NCBI GenBank assembly: GCA_029210745.1
Contig: JARGFI010000005.1
Coordinates: 1-64,000, forward strand
Length of the DNA stretch: 64,000 nucleotides
Direction: 5' to 3'
DNA from: Desulfuromonadales bacterium
GTDB lineage: Bacteria > Desulfobacterota > Desulfuromonadia > Desulfuromonadales > JAHYIW01
This document shows, piece after piece, positions 42,214 through 54,181 of the stretch (its first letter is position 1; each line of letters starts with the position of its first letter). The translations under genes were made by a program, and so were the position numbers. Under the pieces are notes generated by a model, which was not told where the DNA came from, searched no databases, and worked only from the letters and a program-made list of their open reading frames with translations.

Positions 42214-43487
42214 TTTTGGGAGGGGTGTTGCTGGCCTTGGTCGCGCTTTGCGGGGCGCCCTTGTTTGCGGTTATCGCCGCAAGCGCCCTGCTCGGTTTTT
42301 ATCGCGCGGAAATCGATCTTTCGGTGGTGCCGGTTGAGATCTACCGCTTGGCGGAAATGCCAATTTTGCTGGCGATCCCGCTGTTTACTTTTGCGGGCTA
42401 TTTGTTGAGCGAAAGCAATGCCCCGAGGCGATTGGTGCGTTTGACCCAGGCATTGATCGGCTGGGTTCCCGGCGGTCTTGCGGTGGTCTCGTTGGCGACC
42501 TGCGCGATCTTTACGGCATTTACCGGAGCTTCCGGGGTAACGATTGTTGCCCTTGGCGCGTTGCTCTATCCGGCCTTGCGCGAAGCCGGATATCCTGAGT
42601 CTTTCAATCTCGGACTGGTGACGACTTCGGGGAGCCTCGGATTGCTCTTCGCCCCGTCATTGCCATTGATCCTCTACGGGGTTGTTGCACAACAGGCGGA
42701 TATCGGGGCCCCGGTGACGATCGATGCCTTGTTTCTCGCCGGCATTATTCCCGGTCTGTTGATGGTGCTTTCGCTGTCGTGCTGGAGTTTTTGGGTCAAT
42801 CGTGGACGACGGCGTTCGCTGACAGAATTTTCCTGGCTGGAGGTTGCCCATGCGTTGCGCGCTGCGGCGTGGGAGCTGCCGCTGCCGATTGTGGTTTTGG
42901 GGGGGATCTACAGCGGCTACTTTGCAGTTTCTGAAGCTGCCGCGGTCACCGCTTTTTATGTGCTGATTGTCGAAATCCTGATTTTACGCGATGTTTCTGT
43001 GCGTCAGTTGCCCGCGATCATCCGCCAGTCAATGTTGATGGTGGGGGGGATTCTTCTGATTCTCGGAGTTTCACTGGCTTCGGCGAATTACATGATCGAC
43101 TCCGGTGCCCCCCAGAAGCTCTTCAGCTTGATCAATGATCATGTTTCAAGCAAATTTACATTCTTGATTTTGCTCAATATTTTTTTGCTACTGCTCGGGG
43201 CCTTTCTTGATATATTCTCTGCTCTGGTTCTGGTGGTCCCGCTTATTTTGCCGGTTGCCGTCGGCTATGGTGTTCATCCGGTCCATCTTGGAATTATATT
43301 TCTGGCCAATATGCAGATCGGTTATCTGACACCGCCAGTCGGAATCAATCTTTTTATTGCCAGCTATCGTTTTAAAAAACCGATTACTGAACTTTATCTG
43401 GCGACACTGCCATTTTTACTGATTTTGTTACTGTGTGTTGCCTTGATCACCTATTTCCCGGTTCTATCGCTTTATCTGGCTGACTGA
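42183..43487 (+). CDS. TRAP transporter large permease (DctM family)
   Basis: Multi-TM; LAIPLFTFAGYLLSES; FTAFTGASGVTIVALGALLYPAL; GYLTPPVGINLFIA. Confidence 0.93.
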   Translation: MPAGETGGIVILGGVLLALVALCGAPLFAVIAASALLGFYRAEIDLSVVPVEIYRLAEMPILLAIPLFTFAGYLLSESNAPRRLVRLTQALIGWVPGGLAVVSLATCAIFTAFTGASGVTIVALGALLYPALREAGYPESFNLGLVTTSGSLGLLFAPSLPLILYGVVAQQADIGAPVTIDALFLAGIIPGLLMVLSLSCWSFWVNRGRRRSLTEFSWLEVAHALRAAAWELPLPIVVLGGIYSGYFAVSEAAAVTAFYVLIVEILILRDVSVRQLPAIIRQSMLMVGGILLILGVSLASANYMIDSGAPQKLFSLINDHVSSKFTFLILLNIFLLLLGAFLDIFSALVLVVPLILPVAVGYGVHPVHLGIIFLANMQIGYLTPPVGINLFIASYRFKKPITELYLATLPFLLILLLCVALITYFPVLSLYLAD

Positions 43488-43533
43488 CAGGACCTTTATA
43501 AAAATATTCTGCTCAATAGCTTCGGAGTGACCT

Positions 43534-44490
43534 TTGCCTTTTACCTCTGCACCACGTTATCTCGGAACTCTTCTGGATATGTCCTCTTCAGCGGTTGTTA
43601 TCACCGAGGTGAAACAATTGTTTCACGAAATTTATCCGCAGGCCGACTGCTTTTTATTTGATCACACCGCCCGGTCGGTTGTGGATCTTTATCGTGGGCA
43701 TTATCCGGGATATCTGGCGTGTAATGTCGGCTTCCATGATCTCCAGCATACGACCGATACACTTTTGGCGCTGATGCGTCTTGTTCACGGAGCCAGTCTG
43801 TCGGGACTTGTGCTCCCCGCTGATGATGTCGTTGTGGCCCTGAGTGCGGCGATGTTACATGACACCGGTTATATCCAACGCGAAGATGAGGTTGAGGGCA
43901 CTGGCGCACGTTTCGGTCCTGTCCATGAGGAACGCAGTGTTGCTTTCACCTTATCTTATTTTCGGCAACGTGGGGTTGCGCAGGCAACGACTGAATTATG
44001 TGTTGCGTTGATTTGTTGCACCCGTTTCAGCGAGTGTATCGAAGACCTGCCTTTGGTTGGACTTGCGGGGAAGACCCTTGGCAAAATGTTGGCGTCTGCT
44101 GATCTGGTCGGGCAGATTGCTGATCGGACCTACCTGGAGAAACTGCTCTTCCTCTATCGTGAATTTGACGAGGGGCAGATGGGAAACTACCGGGACGAAT
44201 TTGACCTTCTGCAAAAAACACTCGATTTCTATTCACTGGTTGACCGGCGATTGCGGACCGATCTTGAGGACATGCGTCGTTATTATCGACCGCATTTCTC
44301 CCAGCGATGGGGGATCGATGATGATCTTTACGCCTCGACCATTGAGCGCAATCTGGATTATTTGCACTACCTGCTGACCCACCACCCCCATGATTATCGT
44401 GAAAAACTGAATCGCGGCGGTTTGATCGATCAGCTTGAGGCGCTTGAGGCAGACGATCAGCAAGCGCATCGCACGCTTTCCGCAGATTAA
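43534..44490 (+). CDS. HD-domain metal-dependent phosphohydrolase
   Basis: VGFHDLQHTTDTLLALMRL; LSAAMLHDTGYIQ; TTG start. Confidence 0.75.
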   Translation: MPFTSAPRYLGTLLDMSSSAVVITEVKQLFHEIYPQADCFLFDHTARSVVDLYRGHYPGYLACNVGFHDLQHTTDTLLALMRLVHGASLSGLVLPADDVVVALSAAMLHDTGYIQREDEVEGTGARFGPVHEERSVAFTLSYFRQRGVAQATTELCVALICCTRFSECIEDLPLVGLAGKTLGKMLASADLVGQIADRTYLEKLLFLYREFDEGQMGNYRDEFDLLQKTLDFYSLVDRRLRTDLEDMRRYYRPHFSQRWGIDDDLYASTIERNLDYLHYLLTHHPHDYREKLNRGGLIDQLEALEADDQQAHRTLSAD

Positions 44491-44498
44491 ACGTTGCG

Positions 44499-44897
44499 CT
44501 ACCGCGGGCTTTTTTTATTTAACTTTTCCTGTTGCTTGATTTTGTCCCAGAGAATACTCTGCTCATCAGGACAATGGATGGTCGGGTGATCACCAAACAC
44601 GTGAGGGTGGCGTCTTTCAAGTTTTTGGTTGATGGAGGTGACGACATCCTCAATCGAGAAGCTACCCCGTTCTTCAAAAATACGGGCCAGAAAAACCACC
44701 TGAAGCAGGAGGTCTCCCAGTTCTTCGCAGATGGCGTCGGGGTCGTCACCGGTGAGTGCCTCAATAACCTCACACGCTTCTTCGGCAAGATACGGGATCA
44801 GGCTTTCGGGGGTTTGTTCTCGATCCCATGGACATCCTTCGGGCGAGCGTAATGTTGCCATGATTTGAATGAGGCGATGAAAAGCATTGTCGCGCAT
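44499..44897 (-). CDS. mazG: MazG-family nucleoside triphosphate pyrophosphohydrolase
   Basis: LIQIMATLRSPEGCPWDREQTPESLIPYLAEEACEVIEAL; EELGDLLLQVVFLARI. Confidence 0.9.
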   Translation of the reverse strand: MRDNAFHRLIQIMATLRSPEGCPWDREQTPESLIPYLAEEACEVIEALTGDDPDAICEELGDLLLQVVFLARIFEERGSFSIEDVVTSINQKLERRHPHVFGDHPTIHCPDEQSILWDKIKQQEKLNKKSPR

Positions 44898-45099
44898 AGA
44901 TCGTTCCGTCGATTCGGCGTGCCGCCACAGGGCTGAATTGATGGCGGGCAAGAGTGAATGAGTGAATTAAAATGGCTTGCATAATCCGGGCGGATAAGCT
45001 AATAGAGAGTCGGCCAAAAGTCGATCCTTGCCCGCGAAACGTCCTTGACAAACTGCGGCCGGTCTTTATACTAAGCGATTCTTGTCATCGGTGCAACCC

Positions 45100-45642
45100 A
45101 TGTTGATCAAACTTGAAGAACTAGGCTCAACCCCTCTGGTTATGGAGCGTAAAGAACCCATCGCGTCCTTTCCGGAGCTTGAGCGTATCGGCCGAACGAA
45201 TGAACTGACGTTTTCCGATACAGTCGATTTGCTTCTGCATTGCAGTCAGGTGGGCGGTTTTGTTGAAGTATGCGGGCGGCTTGAATTGATAGTGGAGGGG
45301 ATCTGTGGTCGGTGCCTTGCCCCTGCAGTCATGCCGATCACCAGCGACTTTACTCTCACCTATACATCGGATCCTCCCGGTGTCAGTGATGAAGAGACCG
45401 GGGATGAAATAGAACTGAGTGCCGAAGAGATGAATTTGATTTCATTCCACGGCGACGAGATCGATCTTGCCACCGAGATTCAGGAGCAGATTATTGTTGC
45501 GTTGCCCGTCAAGCTCCTGTGTCGGGAAGAGTGCCAGGGGCTTTGCCCGCGCTGTGGTACCGACTTGAACCAGCAACCTTGTGTGTGCGAGCCGGAAGTA
45601 TTCAATTCCCGCTTTGACGTTTTAAAAAAACTGAAGAGCTGA
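45100..45642 (+). CDS. DUF177 (YceD-like) protein
   Basis: [44 protein letters not shown]; upstream of rpmF. Confidence 0.88.
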   Translation: MLIKLEELGSTPLVMERKEPIASFPELERIGRTNELTFSDTVDLLLHCSQVGGFVEVCGRLELIVEGICGRCLAPAVMPITSDFTLTYTSDPPGVSDEETGDEIELSAEEMNLISFHGDEIDLATEIQEQIIVALPVKLLCREECQGLCPRCGTDLNQQPCVCEPEVFNSRFDVLKKLKS

Positions 45643-45730
45643 GCCGAACAGGCAGCGTGATGATGTGCTGCCAATCGATAGATCATTAACCATTCATGAA
45701 CAATATGCAGTAGAAGGAGAACTTTCAGTC

Positions 45731-45910
45731 ATGGCAGTGCCGAAGAAAAAGACCTCAAAATCGAAGCGCGATATGCGTCGTTCACATGATTCGTTGATCG
45801 CCCCGGGAATTTCGACTTGTCCGGAATGTAAAGAACCGAAGCCGGCGCATCGCGTTTGTCCGAGTTGCGGCTTTTACAAGGGTAAAGAAGTCGTTTCCAC
45901 CGATAAATAG
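45731..45910 (+). CDS. rpmF: 50S ribosomal protein L32
   Basis: [47 protein letters not shown]. Confidence 0.96.
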   Translation: MAVPKKKTSKSKRDMRRSHDSLIAPGISTCPECKEPKPAHRVCPSCGFYKGKEVVSTDK

Positions 45911-45921
45911 GACCCAAACCC

Positions 45922-46968
45922 TTGCGTGATAAAATAATCGTTGCGGTTGATGTCATGGGCGGTGACAATGCCCCCGCTATTGAAGTCTCCGCCGCTGTGC
46001 AGGCTGCACGTGACTGGGGTTTTTCGATCATCCTAGTTGGCGACCAGGTGCGGATTGCAGCTGAATTACTCAAGCACGATCACCGTGGATTGTCACTGGA
46101 AATTCAACATGCCAGTGAAGTTGTCGGGATGGATGATTCCGCTTCCGATGCAGTGCGCAAAAAGAAAGATTCATCGATTCGGGTTGCTTTTGAGCTGGTC
46201 AAGGCCGGTCGGGCACATGCGGTTGTGAGTGCCGGAAATTCCGGTGCCACGATGGCGGCCGGCATGTTTGTCCTGAAGCGCCTCCCCGGGATCGATCGCC
46301 CGGCAATAGCGACAGTCATGCCGACAACCAAGGATCATGTCCTGGTTCTTGATGCCGGCGGCAATGTCGATTGCAAGTCACTCCATCTGGTGCAGTTTGC
46401 ATTGATGGGGGAGGTTTATGTCCAACAGATCCTTGGCAAGTCAAAACCGGTGGTCGGGTTGCTTTCAAATGGAGCAGAAGAGAGCAAAGGGACCGAGCTG
46501 ACACGTGAGGCACATCAATTGCTGAAGAACTGCTGCGCCGGTTATCGCGGTTATATTGAGGGGCGTGACGTTTTTAATGGTCAGGTTGACGTCGTTGTCT
46601 GTGATGGTTTCGTCGGAAATATCGTTCTCAAGGTTGCCGAAGGGCTGGCTGAAGCAATCAAAGTGATGTTGTCCCGGGAAATAAAATCACGATTTTGGGC
46701 AAAAACGGGTTATCTGCTGATGCAACCGGCCTTTAAAGCGTTCGCTAAAAAAATTGATTACGCCGAATATGGCGGCGCTCCACTGTTGGGGATTGGCGGT
46801 ACCGGAATGATCTGCCATGGTGGTTCAAATGAACGCGCGGTGATGAACGCGATCCGCATGGCACACGATTTTACCGCGCAACGTGTCAACGAAAAATTAC
46901 TAGCGCATTTGCACGAGGCGTATGATGGTTCTGCTCAGGCCGCTGACAAGCAGCCTCAGCCTGAGTAG
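45922..46968 (+). CDS. plsX: Phosphate acyltransferase PlsX
   Basis: [47 protein letters not shown] start. Confidence 0.95.
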   Translation: MRDKIIVAVDVMGGDNAPAIEVSAAVQAARDWGFSIILVGDQVRIAAELLKHDHRGLSLEIQHASEVVGMDDSASDAVRKKKDSSIRVAFELVKAGRAHAVVSAGNSGATMAAGMFVLKRLPGIDRPAIATVMPTTKDHVLVLDAGGNVDCKSLHLVQFALMGEVYVQQILGKSKPVVGLLSNGAEESKGTELTREAHQLLKNCCAGYRGYIEGRDVFNGQVDVVVCDGFVGNIVLKVAEGLAEAIKVMLSREIKSRFWAKTGYLLMQPAFKAFAKKIDYAEYGGAPLLGIGGTGMICHGGSNERAVMNAIRMAHDFTAQRVNEKLLAHLHEAYDGSAQAADKQPQPE

Positions 46969-47006
46969 AAAATGTTGATCGGAACAGTTTCAGGAGTCAT
47001 GCATTG

Positions 47007-47924
47007 ATGATAGCTTTTGTCTTTCCCGGGCAGGGATCGCAACATGCTGGAATGGGTAAGGATCTCGTCGACAACTTCCCTGTTGCCAGGGCGGTTTTTG
47101 AAGAAGCAAACGATGCCCTCGGCTTCGATCTGGCCACCCTGTGTTTTAATGGCCCCGATGAAGATTTGAAGTTGACAACCAATACCCAGCCGGCAATCTT
47201 GACAACCAGTATCGCTGCTCTTAAAGTGCTGGAACAGGAGACCGGGCTGGTTCCTGCGTACGTTGCCGGACATTCGCTCGGCGAATATTCCGCGCTGGTC
47301 TGTGCCGGCGGGTTGACGTTTGCTGATGCGGTACGCACCGTTCGCAAGCGCGGCGCGTTCATGCAGGAAGCTGTGCCGGTCGGGGTTGGAGCGATGGCCG
47401 CGGTAATCGGGCTTGATGCCGCACTGCTTGATGAGGTTTGCGCGACAGCTGCGGCGGGGGAGGTTGTTTCTCCTGCAAATTTCAACAGTCCCGGTCAGGT
47501 GGTGATTGCCGGTCATGCGACTGCCGTTGAACGGGCGATGTCGCTGGCGCTGGGAAAAGGGGCAAAACGGGCGCTGCGACTTCCGGTCAGCGCGCCATTT
47601 CATTGTTCCTTGATGACTCCTGCCGGTGAAAGGTTGGACAAAGTACTGGCAGCGATTGAACCCGGTGTGTTGCGTCTTCCGGTAGTGACAAATGTCGAGG
47701 CTGCGCCGAATGCCGACGCTTCACGCATCCGCCATTTGCTGGTCGCGCAAGTCAGCGCTCCGGTGCGCTGGGATGACTCCGTTGTCCGCATGGCCGAGCT
47801 CGGCGTCGAGCGTTTCATTGAGATCGGTCCCGGAAAAGTACTCTGTGGTTTGATCAAACGGATTGCCCGGCATGTCTCCGCGGCAAATATTGAGGATTGT
47901 GCCAGTCTGCAAAAAATCATTTAG
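47007..47924 (+). CDS. fabD: Malonyl-CoA:ACP transacylase
   Basis: FVFPGQGSQHAGMGKDL; VAGHSLGEYSALVCAG; SAPFHCSLM. Confidence 0.95.
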   Translation: MIAFVFPGQGSQHAGMGKDLVDNFPVARAVFEEANDALGFDLATLCFNGPDEDLKLTTNTQPAILTTSIAALKVLEQETGLVPAYVAGHSLGEYSALVCAGGLTFADAVRTVRKRGAFMQEAVPVGVGAMAAVIGLDAALLDEVCATAAAGEVVSPANFNSPGQVVIAGHATAVERAMSLALGKGAKRALRLPVSAPFHCSLMTPAGERLDKVLAAIEPGVLRLPVVTNVEAAPNADASRIRHLLVAQVSAPVRWDDSVVRMAELGVERFIEIGPGKVLCGLIKRIARHVSAANIEDCASLQKII

Positions 47925-47967
47925 TTTTTGCGCGGGCGTTATGTATTGATTGATGAGGAGATAAACG

Positions 47968-48705
47968 ATGCCAAAAAACAAAGTAGCTATCGTGACCGGT
48001 GCGTCACGCGGAATTGGTCGAAGTATTGCTTTTGCACTGGCAAATCAGGGGGCAAATATCGTTGCTGTCGATATCGACTTGCCAAGCACCGAAGCGACGG
48101 TGGCTGAACTTAAAGCGGTCGGGGTTGAGGCCATTGCCGTTCAGGGCAACGTGACCGCCGCTGCAGATGTCGAGAAAATGGTTGCTGCGGCTATGGACAA
48201 ATTCGGTAAAATCGATATTCTCGTCAATAATGCCGGAATTACCCGTGATGCGCTGCTGGTACGGATGAAGGATGAGGACTGGGATGCAGTTTTGTCGGTC
48301 AATCTCAAGGGGGCCTTTCTCTGTACCCGGGCTACCGCCAAGATTATGTCGAAGCAGCGTTACGGACGCATTATTAATATTGCTTCGATCGTCGGGCAGA
48401 TGGGGAATGCAGGGCAGGCGAACTATTGTGCCAGCAAGGCGGGGCTGATTGGACTTACCAAATCGAATGCGCGTGAACTGGCACGTCGCAACGTGACTGT
48501 GAATGCCATCGCTCCCGGCTTTATTGCCACCGAGATGACAGACAAATTGCCCGAGAGTGAACGTCAGAAATTGACGACGCAAATTCCGATGGAGCGTCTT
48601 GGCACTCCGGATGATATCGCCAACGCGGTACTTTTTCTAGCTGCGGAAAGTTCCGCTTATATTACTGGTCAAGTCGTCGCCGTCAATGGCGGCATGTATA
48701 TGTAA
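47968..48705 (+). CDS. fabG: 3-oxoacyl-ACP reductase
   Basis: VTGASRGIGRSIA; NNAGITRDALLVRMKDEDWD; YCASKAGLIGLTK. Confidence 0.96.
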   Translation: MPKNKVAIVTGASRGIGRSIAFALANQGANIVAVDIDLPSTEATVAELKAVGVEAIAVQGNVTAAADVEKMVAAAMDKFGKIDILVNNAGITRDALLVRMKDEDWDAVLSVNLKGAFLCTRATAKIMSKQRYGRIINIASIVGQMGNAGQANYCASKAGLIGLTKSNARELARRNVTVNAIAPGFIATEMTDKLPESERQKLTTQIPMERLGTPDDIANAVLFLAAESSAYITGQVVAVNGGMYM

Positions 48706-48759
48706 AACTGGATCCTGCCGATATTACGGTACGGCTAACTACAAACAGGAGGTTTAATA

Positions 48760-48993
48760 ATGGCTTCTATCGAAGAACGCGTAAAGCAGATTGTCACTGA
48801 ACAACTCGGAGTTGATGAGGAGCAGGTTACGAACGAGGCTTCTTTTATGGAAGATCTCGGTGCGGATTCTCTCGATACGGTTGAGCTGGTCATGGCGCTT
48901 GAAGAAGAATTCGATATCGAAATTTCTGATGAAGATGCCGAAAAGATTCAAAAAGTTCAAGATGCAATCGACTATATTACCGAGAAATCCTGA
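48760..48993 (+). CDS. acpP: Acyl carrier protein
   Basis: [33 protein letters not shown]. Confidence 0.97.
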   Translation: MASIEERVKQIVTEQLGVDEEQVTNEASFMEDLGADSLDTVELVMALEEEFDIEISDEDAEKIQKVQDAIDYITEKS

Positions 48994-49003
48994 GCTGTGT
49001 ACT

Positions 49004-49029
49004 GAAGGAGAGGCGATCGCCTCTCCTTC
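49004..49029 (+). terminator. Perfect palindrome after acpP
   Basis: gaaggagaggcgatcgcctctccttc. Confidence 0.6.
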
Positions 49030-49098
49030 TCCTTTGTTCTCCGTTCAGATGTAGCGCATGTCGTGAGATAGAGTCACTGACAAAGGAAATATCGAACC

Positions 49099-50331
49099 AT
49101 GAGAAGAGTCGTAGTTACTGGTCTTGGCGCTGTTTCTGCTCTTGGAACCGGCGTGGAAAAGAACTGGCAGGCATTGATGGATGGTCGCTCCGGTATTGGT
49201 ACGATTAGCCATTTTGATGCGTCGGACTTGCCAACGTGCATCGCGGGTGAGGCCAATGATTTCAATGTCGAAGATTACGTTGAAAAAAAAGAAATCAAAA
49301 AAATGGATCGGTTTATCCATTTTGCATTGGCTGCCAGTGAAATGGCCTTGCAGGATTCCGGATATGTTATTACCGATGATAACGCAGAACGAGTCGGTGT
49401 GCTGGTTGGCGCCGGTCTCGGCGGGCTGCCGGCGATCGAGCAGTATCACACAGCTTTGACCGAACGCGGCTATAAAAAAGTTTCCCCTTTCTTTATCCCG
49501 ATGGTCATTATCAATCTTGCTCCGGGAATGATTTCAATCCGTTTTGGTGCCAAGGGGCCGAATCTTTCATCGGTATCAGCCTGTGCGACCGGTACCCATT
49601 CGATTGGCGATGCCTACCACATGATTAAACGTGGTGATGTTGACATGATGTTTGCCGGGGGAACCGAAGCGACGATTACGCCCCTGGGCATTGCCGGATT
49701 CAGTGTCATGAAGGCATTGTCTTCGCGTAATGATGATCCGACTGCCGCCAGTCGTCCCTTTGATCGTGATCGTGATGGCTTTGTCATGTCGGAAGGTGCC
49801 GGGATCCTGATCCTTGAAGAATATACCTCGGCCAAGGCCCGTGGCGCAAAAATTTATGGTGAAATTTGTGGCTATGGACTGACCTCTGATGCCTATCATC
49901 TGACGACCCCCGCACCGAATGGAGAAGGGGCGGCACGCTGTATGAAGATGGCTCTCAAGGGGGCTGGCATTGCCCCGCAGGAGGTTGATTACATCAATGC
50001 ACACGGAACATCGACGCCATTTAACGATCTCTATGAAACGATGGCGATCAAGACAGTGCTGGGAGATCATGCGCGCAAGGTCATGATCAGTTCGACCAAG
50101 AGTATGACCGGACACGCCCTTGGCGCGGCCGGAGGGCTCGAAGCGGTTTACTCATTGCTGGCTATCGATCGGGGCGCCGTTCCGCCGACGATCAATCTCG
50201 ACAATCCTTCGCCTGAATGTGATCTTGACTATGTGCCAAAAATCGCCCGGCAGGTAGCGGTTAAAGTGGCGATGTCCAACTCTCTTGGTTTTGGCGGAAC
50301 CAACGCCACGCTGGTTTTCCGGAAGGTTTAA
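49099..50331 (+). CDS. fabF: 3-oxoacyl-ACP synthase II
   Basis: [58 protein letters not shown]. Confidence 0.96.
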   Translation: MRRVVVTGLGAVSALGTGVEKNWQALMDGRSGIGTISHFDASDLPTCIAGEANDFNVEDYVEKKEIKKMDRFIHFALAASEMALQDSGYVITDDNAERVGVLVGAGLGGLPAIEQYHTALTERGYKKVSPFFIPMVIINLAPGMISIRFGAKGPNLSSVSACATGTHSIGDAYHMIKRGDVDMMFAGGTEATITPLGIAGFSVMKALSSRNDDPTAASRPFDRDRDGFVMSEGAGILILEEYTSAKARGAKIYGEICGYGLTSDAYHLTTPAPNGEGAARCMKMALKGAGIAPQEVDYINAHGTSTPFNDLYETMAIKTVLGDHARKVMISSTKSMTGHALGAAGGLEAVYSLLAIDRGAVPPTINLDNPSPECDLDYVPKIARQVAVKVAMSNSLGFGGTNATLVFRKV

Positions 50332-50334
50332 TTG

Positions 50335-50790
50335 ATGCTGGTTATTGGCAGTGATCACGGTGGGCTGGAACTTAAAGAGGTTATCAAGGAGTTGCTTGTT
50401 GAGCGCCAGATTGCCTTTACTGATCTCGGTACTGACAATAACGCCTCGGTAGACTACCCCGACTTTGGCGAACATGTTGCTCGCGCAGTTGCGACCGGCA
50501 CGGCGCAGCAGGGGGTTCTGATCTGTGGCACCGGGATCGGTATGTCGATTGTTGCCAACAAGTTTCCCGGCGTGCGCGCCGCGCTGGTACACGACCCTTT
50601 TACGGCTCAAATGGCGAAAGAACACAATAACGCCAACATCATTGTTCTGGGGGGAAGAGTTCTTCAGCCAGAGGCCGCACGTGCAATTTTAGCGACCTGG
50701 CTTGATACCGATTTTGCCGGGGATCGTCATCAGCGTCGCCTCGATAAAATCGCACGTATCGAGAACGAAATCCGCTCAGGAAAGTTTTAG
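50335..50790 (+). CDS. rpiB: Ribose 5-phosphate isomerase B
   Basis: [40 protein letters not shown]. Confidence 0.95.
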   Translation: MLVIGSDHGGLELKEVIKELLVERQIAFTDLGTDNNASVDYPDFGEHVARAVATGTAQQGVLICGTGIGMSIVANKFPGVRAALVHDPFTAQMAKEHNNANIIVLGGRVLQPEAARAILATWLDTDFAGDRHQRRLDKIARIENEIRSGKF

Positions 50791-50802
50791 TAAATCTCCA
50801 TA

Positions 50803-50826
50803 TTGGGCAGGCAAAAGCCTGCCCAA
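50803..50826 (+). terminator. Hairpin between rpiB and glyA
   Basis: ttgggcaggc-aaaa-gcctgcccaa. Confidence 0.6.
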
Positions 50827-50861
50827 GTCATTTTATCGTTCATCATCTGGAGGAAACTTCA

Positions 50862-52112
50862 ATGGCCGCAGACCTTGGTCTTTTTGACCCCGAGATCGCG
50901 AATGCGATTCAACAAGAAACCAGACGCCAGGAATATAGCCTGGAATTTATCGCGTCGGAAAACTTTGTCAGCGAGAATGTGCTTGAAGCACAAGGTTCGG
51001 TGTTGACCAACAAATACGCCGAGGGATATCCGGGCAAGCGTTACTATGGGGGATGTGAATTTGTCGATGTTGCCGAACAACTGGCCATCGACCGCGCCAA
51101 GGAAATTTTCGGGGCCGAACACGTTAACGTCCAGCCCCACTCCGGGTCGCAGGCCAATATGGCCGTTTACTTTACCGTTTGTGAGCCGGGTGATACGGTA
51201 CTGGGAATGAACCTTGCCCATGGCGGGCATCTGACCCACGGATCGCCGGTCAACTTCTCCGGAAAATTGTTCAATATCGTTGCCTATGGAGTTGATAAAG
51301 AAACCGGATTTATCGATTATGATGAAGTTGAGCGTCTGGCGCTGGAGCACAAGCCAAAGTTGATCGTGGTCGGTGCCAGTGCCTATCCTCGCGAGATCGA
51401 TGTCCCGGCATTTCGACGGATTGCTGACAGATGCGGTGCCCTGGTGATGGTCGATATGGCTCACATCGCCGGACTGGTCGCCGCCGGGGTTCACCCCAAT
51501 CCGGTCCCTTATGCAGAATTTGTGACCACAACAACGCATAAAACCTTGCGTGGTCCGCGTGGCGGGATGATCCTTTGTCGTGAGGAATATGCCAAAAAAC
51601 TCAACAGTAATATCTTTCCCGGTATTCAGGGCGGACCGTTGATGCACGTTATTGCTGCCAAGGCGGTCGCTTTCAAGGAGGTTTTGTCGCCAGAGTTCAA
51701 GGTTTATGCCCGGCAGGTCGTCAACAATGCCCAGGCATTGGCTGACGGGCTCACCCGACGTGGCTTCAACCTTGTCTCCGGTGGTACGGATAATCATTTA
51801 CTGCTGGTTGACTTGAGCGGTACTGAGCTGACCGGCAAAGTTGCTGAAGAGACACTGGAGAAAGCCGGGATTACCGTCAACAAGAACGCGGTGCCGTTTG
51901 ATACCCGGTCGCCGTTTGTGACCAGTGGTTTTCGCATCGGAACCCCCGCAACCACCACCCGGGGACTGAAAGAGGCGGAGATGGAGCAGGTTGCGGGATG
52001 GATTGAACGGGCGCTTGCTGATGTCGAGGATAGCGCTGAACTGGAAAAAATTCGTGAGGAAATTCGCGCGCTCTGCCAGCGTTTTCCTCTTTATGCCCAG
52101 CGTTTGAAATAA
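50862..52112 (+). CDS. glyA: Serine hydroxymethyltransferase
   Basis: [60 protein letters not shown]. Confidence 0.97.
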   Translation: MAADLGLFDPEIANAIQQETRRQEYSLEFIASENFVSENVLEAQGSVLTNKYAEGYPGKRYYGGCEFVDVAEQLAIDRAKEIFGAEHVNVQPHSGSQANMAVYFTVCEPGDTVLGMNLAHGGHLTHGSPVNFSGKLFNIVAYGVDKETGFIDYDEVERLALEHKPKLIVVGASAYPREIDVPAFRRIADRCGALVMVDMAHIAGLVAAGVHPNPVPYAEFVTTTTHKTLRGPRGGMILCREEYAKKLNSNIFPGIQGGPLMHVIAAKAVAFKEVLSPEFKVYARQVVNNAQALADGLTRRGFNLVSGGTDNHLLLVDLSGTELTGKVAEETLEKAGITVNKNAVPFDTRSPFVTSGFRIGTPATTTRGLKEAEMEQVAGWIERALADVEDSAELEKIREEIRALCQRFPLYAQRLK

Positions 52113-52588
52113 TGCTGCACGAGCGACCGTCCTGGGACGAATATTTTATTGATATCTCACGGCTGGTGGCGCGTCGTTCCACCTGTTTGCGGCGTCGGGT
52201 CGGCGCCGTGCTGGTCAAGGATCGCAATATCCTTGCCACCGGTTATAATGGCACCCCCTCCGGGATCACCCATTGTTCCGTGGTCGGTTGTCTGCGCGAT
52301 CAGCTGAATGTCCCCTCGGGCGAGCGTCACGAACTTTGCCGTGGCTTGCATGCGGAGCAGAATGCGATTATTCAGGCCGCCAAGCATGGTGTCAATATCA
52401 GTGGTGCGAGTCTCTATTGCACAAACTCCCCCTGTATCATCTGCGCCAAAATGCTGATCAACGCGGGAGTTAAACGGATTTTTTATCTTGACGGGTACCC
52501 GGATCAGCTTGCTGCAGAAATGTTGATTGAAGCCGGGGTCCGTGTTGAACAGTTTGTAAAAGATTCCGCCGACGGTGGAGAAGTCTGA
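52112..52588 (+). CDS. dCMP deaminase family protein
   Basis: [30 protein letters not shown] zinc deaminase motifs. Confidence 0.9.
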   Translation: MLHERPSWDEYFIDISRLVARRSTCLRRRVGAVLVKDRNILATGYNGTPSGITHCSVVGCLRDQLNVPSGERHELCRGLHAEQNAIIQAAKHGVNISGASLYCTNSPCIICAKMLINAGVKRIFYLDGYPDQLAAEMLIEAGVRVEQFVKDSADGGEV

Positions 52589-53052
52589 TGAAATGCCCGT
52601 TTTGTTCAAATCCTGATACCCGGGTTGTCGATTCACGTTTAGGCAAGGAAGGGAATAATATCCGCCGCCGCCGTGAATGTATCGCCTGTGAAAAACGTTT
52701 CACAACCTATGAACGTATCGAAGAGACGTTGCCGTTGGTGGTGAAAAAAGACGGACGCCGCGAGGTGTTTGACCGTTTTAAAATTATCAGTGGCATGCAA
52801 CGTGCCTGTGAAAAACGGCCAGTTTCGATTGCTACTATCGAAAAGGCCGTCGATCGACTTGAGTTTGCATTGCAGGAGATGGGCGAAAAAGAGGTTGCTT
52901 CGACGCGGATTGGCGAAGCTGTCATGGCGGCTTTGCACGACATCGACGAAGTCGCTTACGTCCGTTTTGCTTCAGTTTATCGTCAGTTCAAGGATATTAA
53001 CGAATTCATGTCTGAATTGACGGAGATTCTGTCGCGAGGAGGTCAGGCGTAA
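52588..53052 (+). CDS. nrdR: Transcriptional regulator NrdR
   Basis: [45 protein letters not shown]. Confidence 0.97.
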   Translation: MKCPFCSNPDTRVVDSRLGKEGNNIRRRRECIACEKRFTTYERIEETLPLVVKKDGRREVFDRFKIISGMQRACEKRPVSIATIEKAVDRLEFALQEMGEKEVASTRIGEAVMAALHDIDEVAYVRFASVYRQFKDINEFMSELTEILSRGGQA

Positions 53053-53074
53053 TTTTACCGAAGCGATGGCTCTG

Positions 53075-54181
53075 ATGACGTCGGATACGAAATATATGCG
53101 TGAAGCATTGCGCCAGGCGCGACGCGGTATCGGGCGAACCATGCCGAATCCGCCGGTCGGCGCGGTGCTGGTGCGTGACGACAAAATCATCGGGCGTGGC
53201 TTTCATCCACGCGCCGGTGAAGCACATGCCGAAATTTTTGCGCTACGTGCTGCGGGGTACGAAGCGTGCGGGGCAACGCTCTATGTTACCTTGGAGCCCT
53301 GCTCGCATCAGGGGCTCACCGGCCCCTGTGCCGATGAGCTGATTGCCGCTGGCGTCAGCCGCGTACTGATTGGTTGTCAGGATCCGAACCCCCGCGTCGC
53401 CGGGCGCGGAATTGATCGGTTACGTGCGGCGGGGATTGCGGTCGAAACAGGTATTTTAGCTGACGAGTGCCGTCGTTTGCTGCTCCCCTTTGCCAAACTG
53501 GTGACCACAGGTTCGCCTTACGTGATGGTCAAGTCAGCGGTCACCCTTGATGGCAAGATAGCCACCACCAGCGGCGATTCACGCTGGGTATCGAACGCGA
53601 AAAGCCGCCGTTTTGTCCATCGTTTACGCGATCAGTGCGACGCAATCATGGTCGGCAGCGGTACGGTGTTACACGACAACCCGCTCCTCAATGTACGGGG
53701 TATTCGTGGTGGGCGCGATCCGCTGCGGGTAATCGTTGATTCGCGACTGCGGACACCCGCCGATGCGCTGGTCATTACGCAAAACTCGACCGCCGGGGTG
53801 CTGATCGCCACAACCAGCGTTGCGCCCGCTGATAAGGTGCGACAGCTAAAGGCACGGGGCGCAGAAGTCGCGATTTTGACGGCGTGTCAGGGACGGGTTG
53901 ATCTCCCTGCGCTGTTGTGCTTGCTCGGTCAACGAGGGGTGATGAGTCTGCTGGTAGAGGGGGGGCGGACACTTAATTCGGCGTTGTTGGCGGAAAACCT
54001 GATTGACCGCCTGCTGCTGTTTATCGCTCCCAAAATTATCGGCGGCGACGGCCCTGGACTTTTTGCCGGAGCGGGCAAGGAATTGATGGCCGACGCCATT
54101 GCCTTACGTCATGTTCGTACCCGGCGATTTGGCACAGATATTCTGGTTGATGGAGAGTTGACGTCATGTTTACCGGACTGA
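53075..54181 (+). CDS. ribD: Bifunctional riboflavin biosynthesis protein RibD
   Basis: MREALRQARRGIGRTMPNPPVGAVLVRDDKIIGRG; HAEIFALRAAG; LEPCSHQGLTGPC; reductase domain SAVTLDGKIATTSGDSRWVSN. Confidence 0.96.
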   Translation: MTSDTKYMREALRQARRGIGRTMPNPPVGAVLVRDDKIIGRGFHPRAGEAHAEIFALRAAGYEACGATLYVTLEPCSHQGLTGPCADELIAAGVSRVLIGCQDPNPRVAGRGIDRLRAAGIAVETGILADECRRLLLPFAKLVTTGSPYVMVKSAVTLDGKIATTSGDSRWVSNAKSRRFVHRLRDQCDAIMVGSGTVLHDNPLLNVRGIRGGRDPLRVIVDSRLRTPADALVITQNSTAGVLIATTSVAPADKVRQLKARGAEVAILTACQGRVDLPALLCLLGQRGVMSLLVEGGRTLNSALLAENLIDRLLLFIAPKIIGGDGPGLFAGAGKELMADAIALRHVRTRRFGTDILVDGELTSCLPD

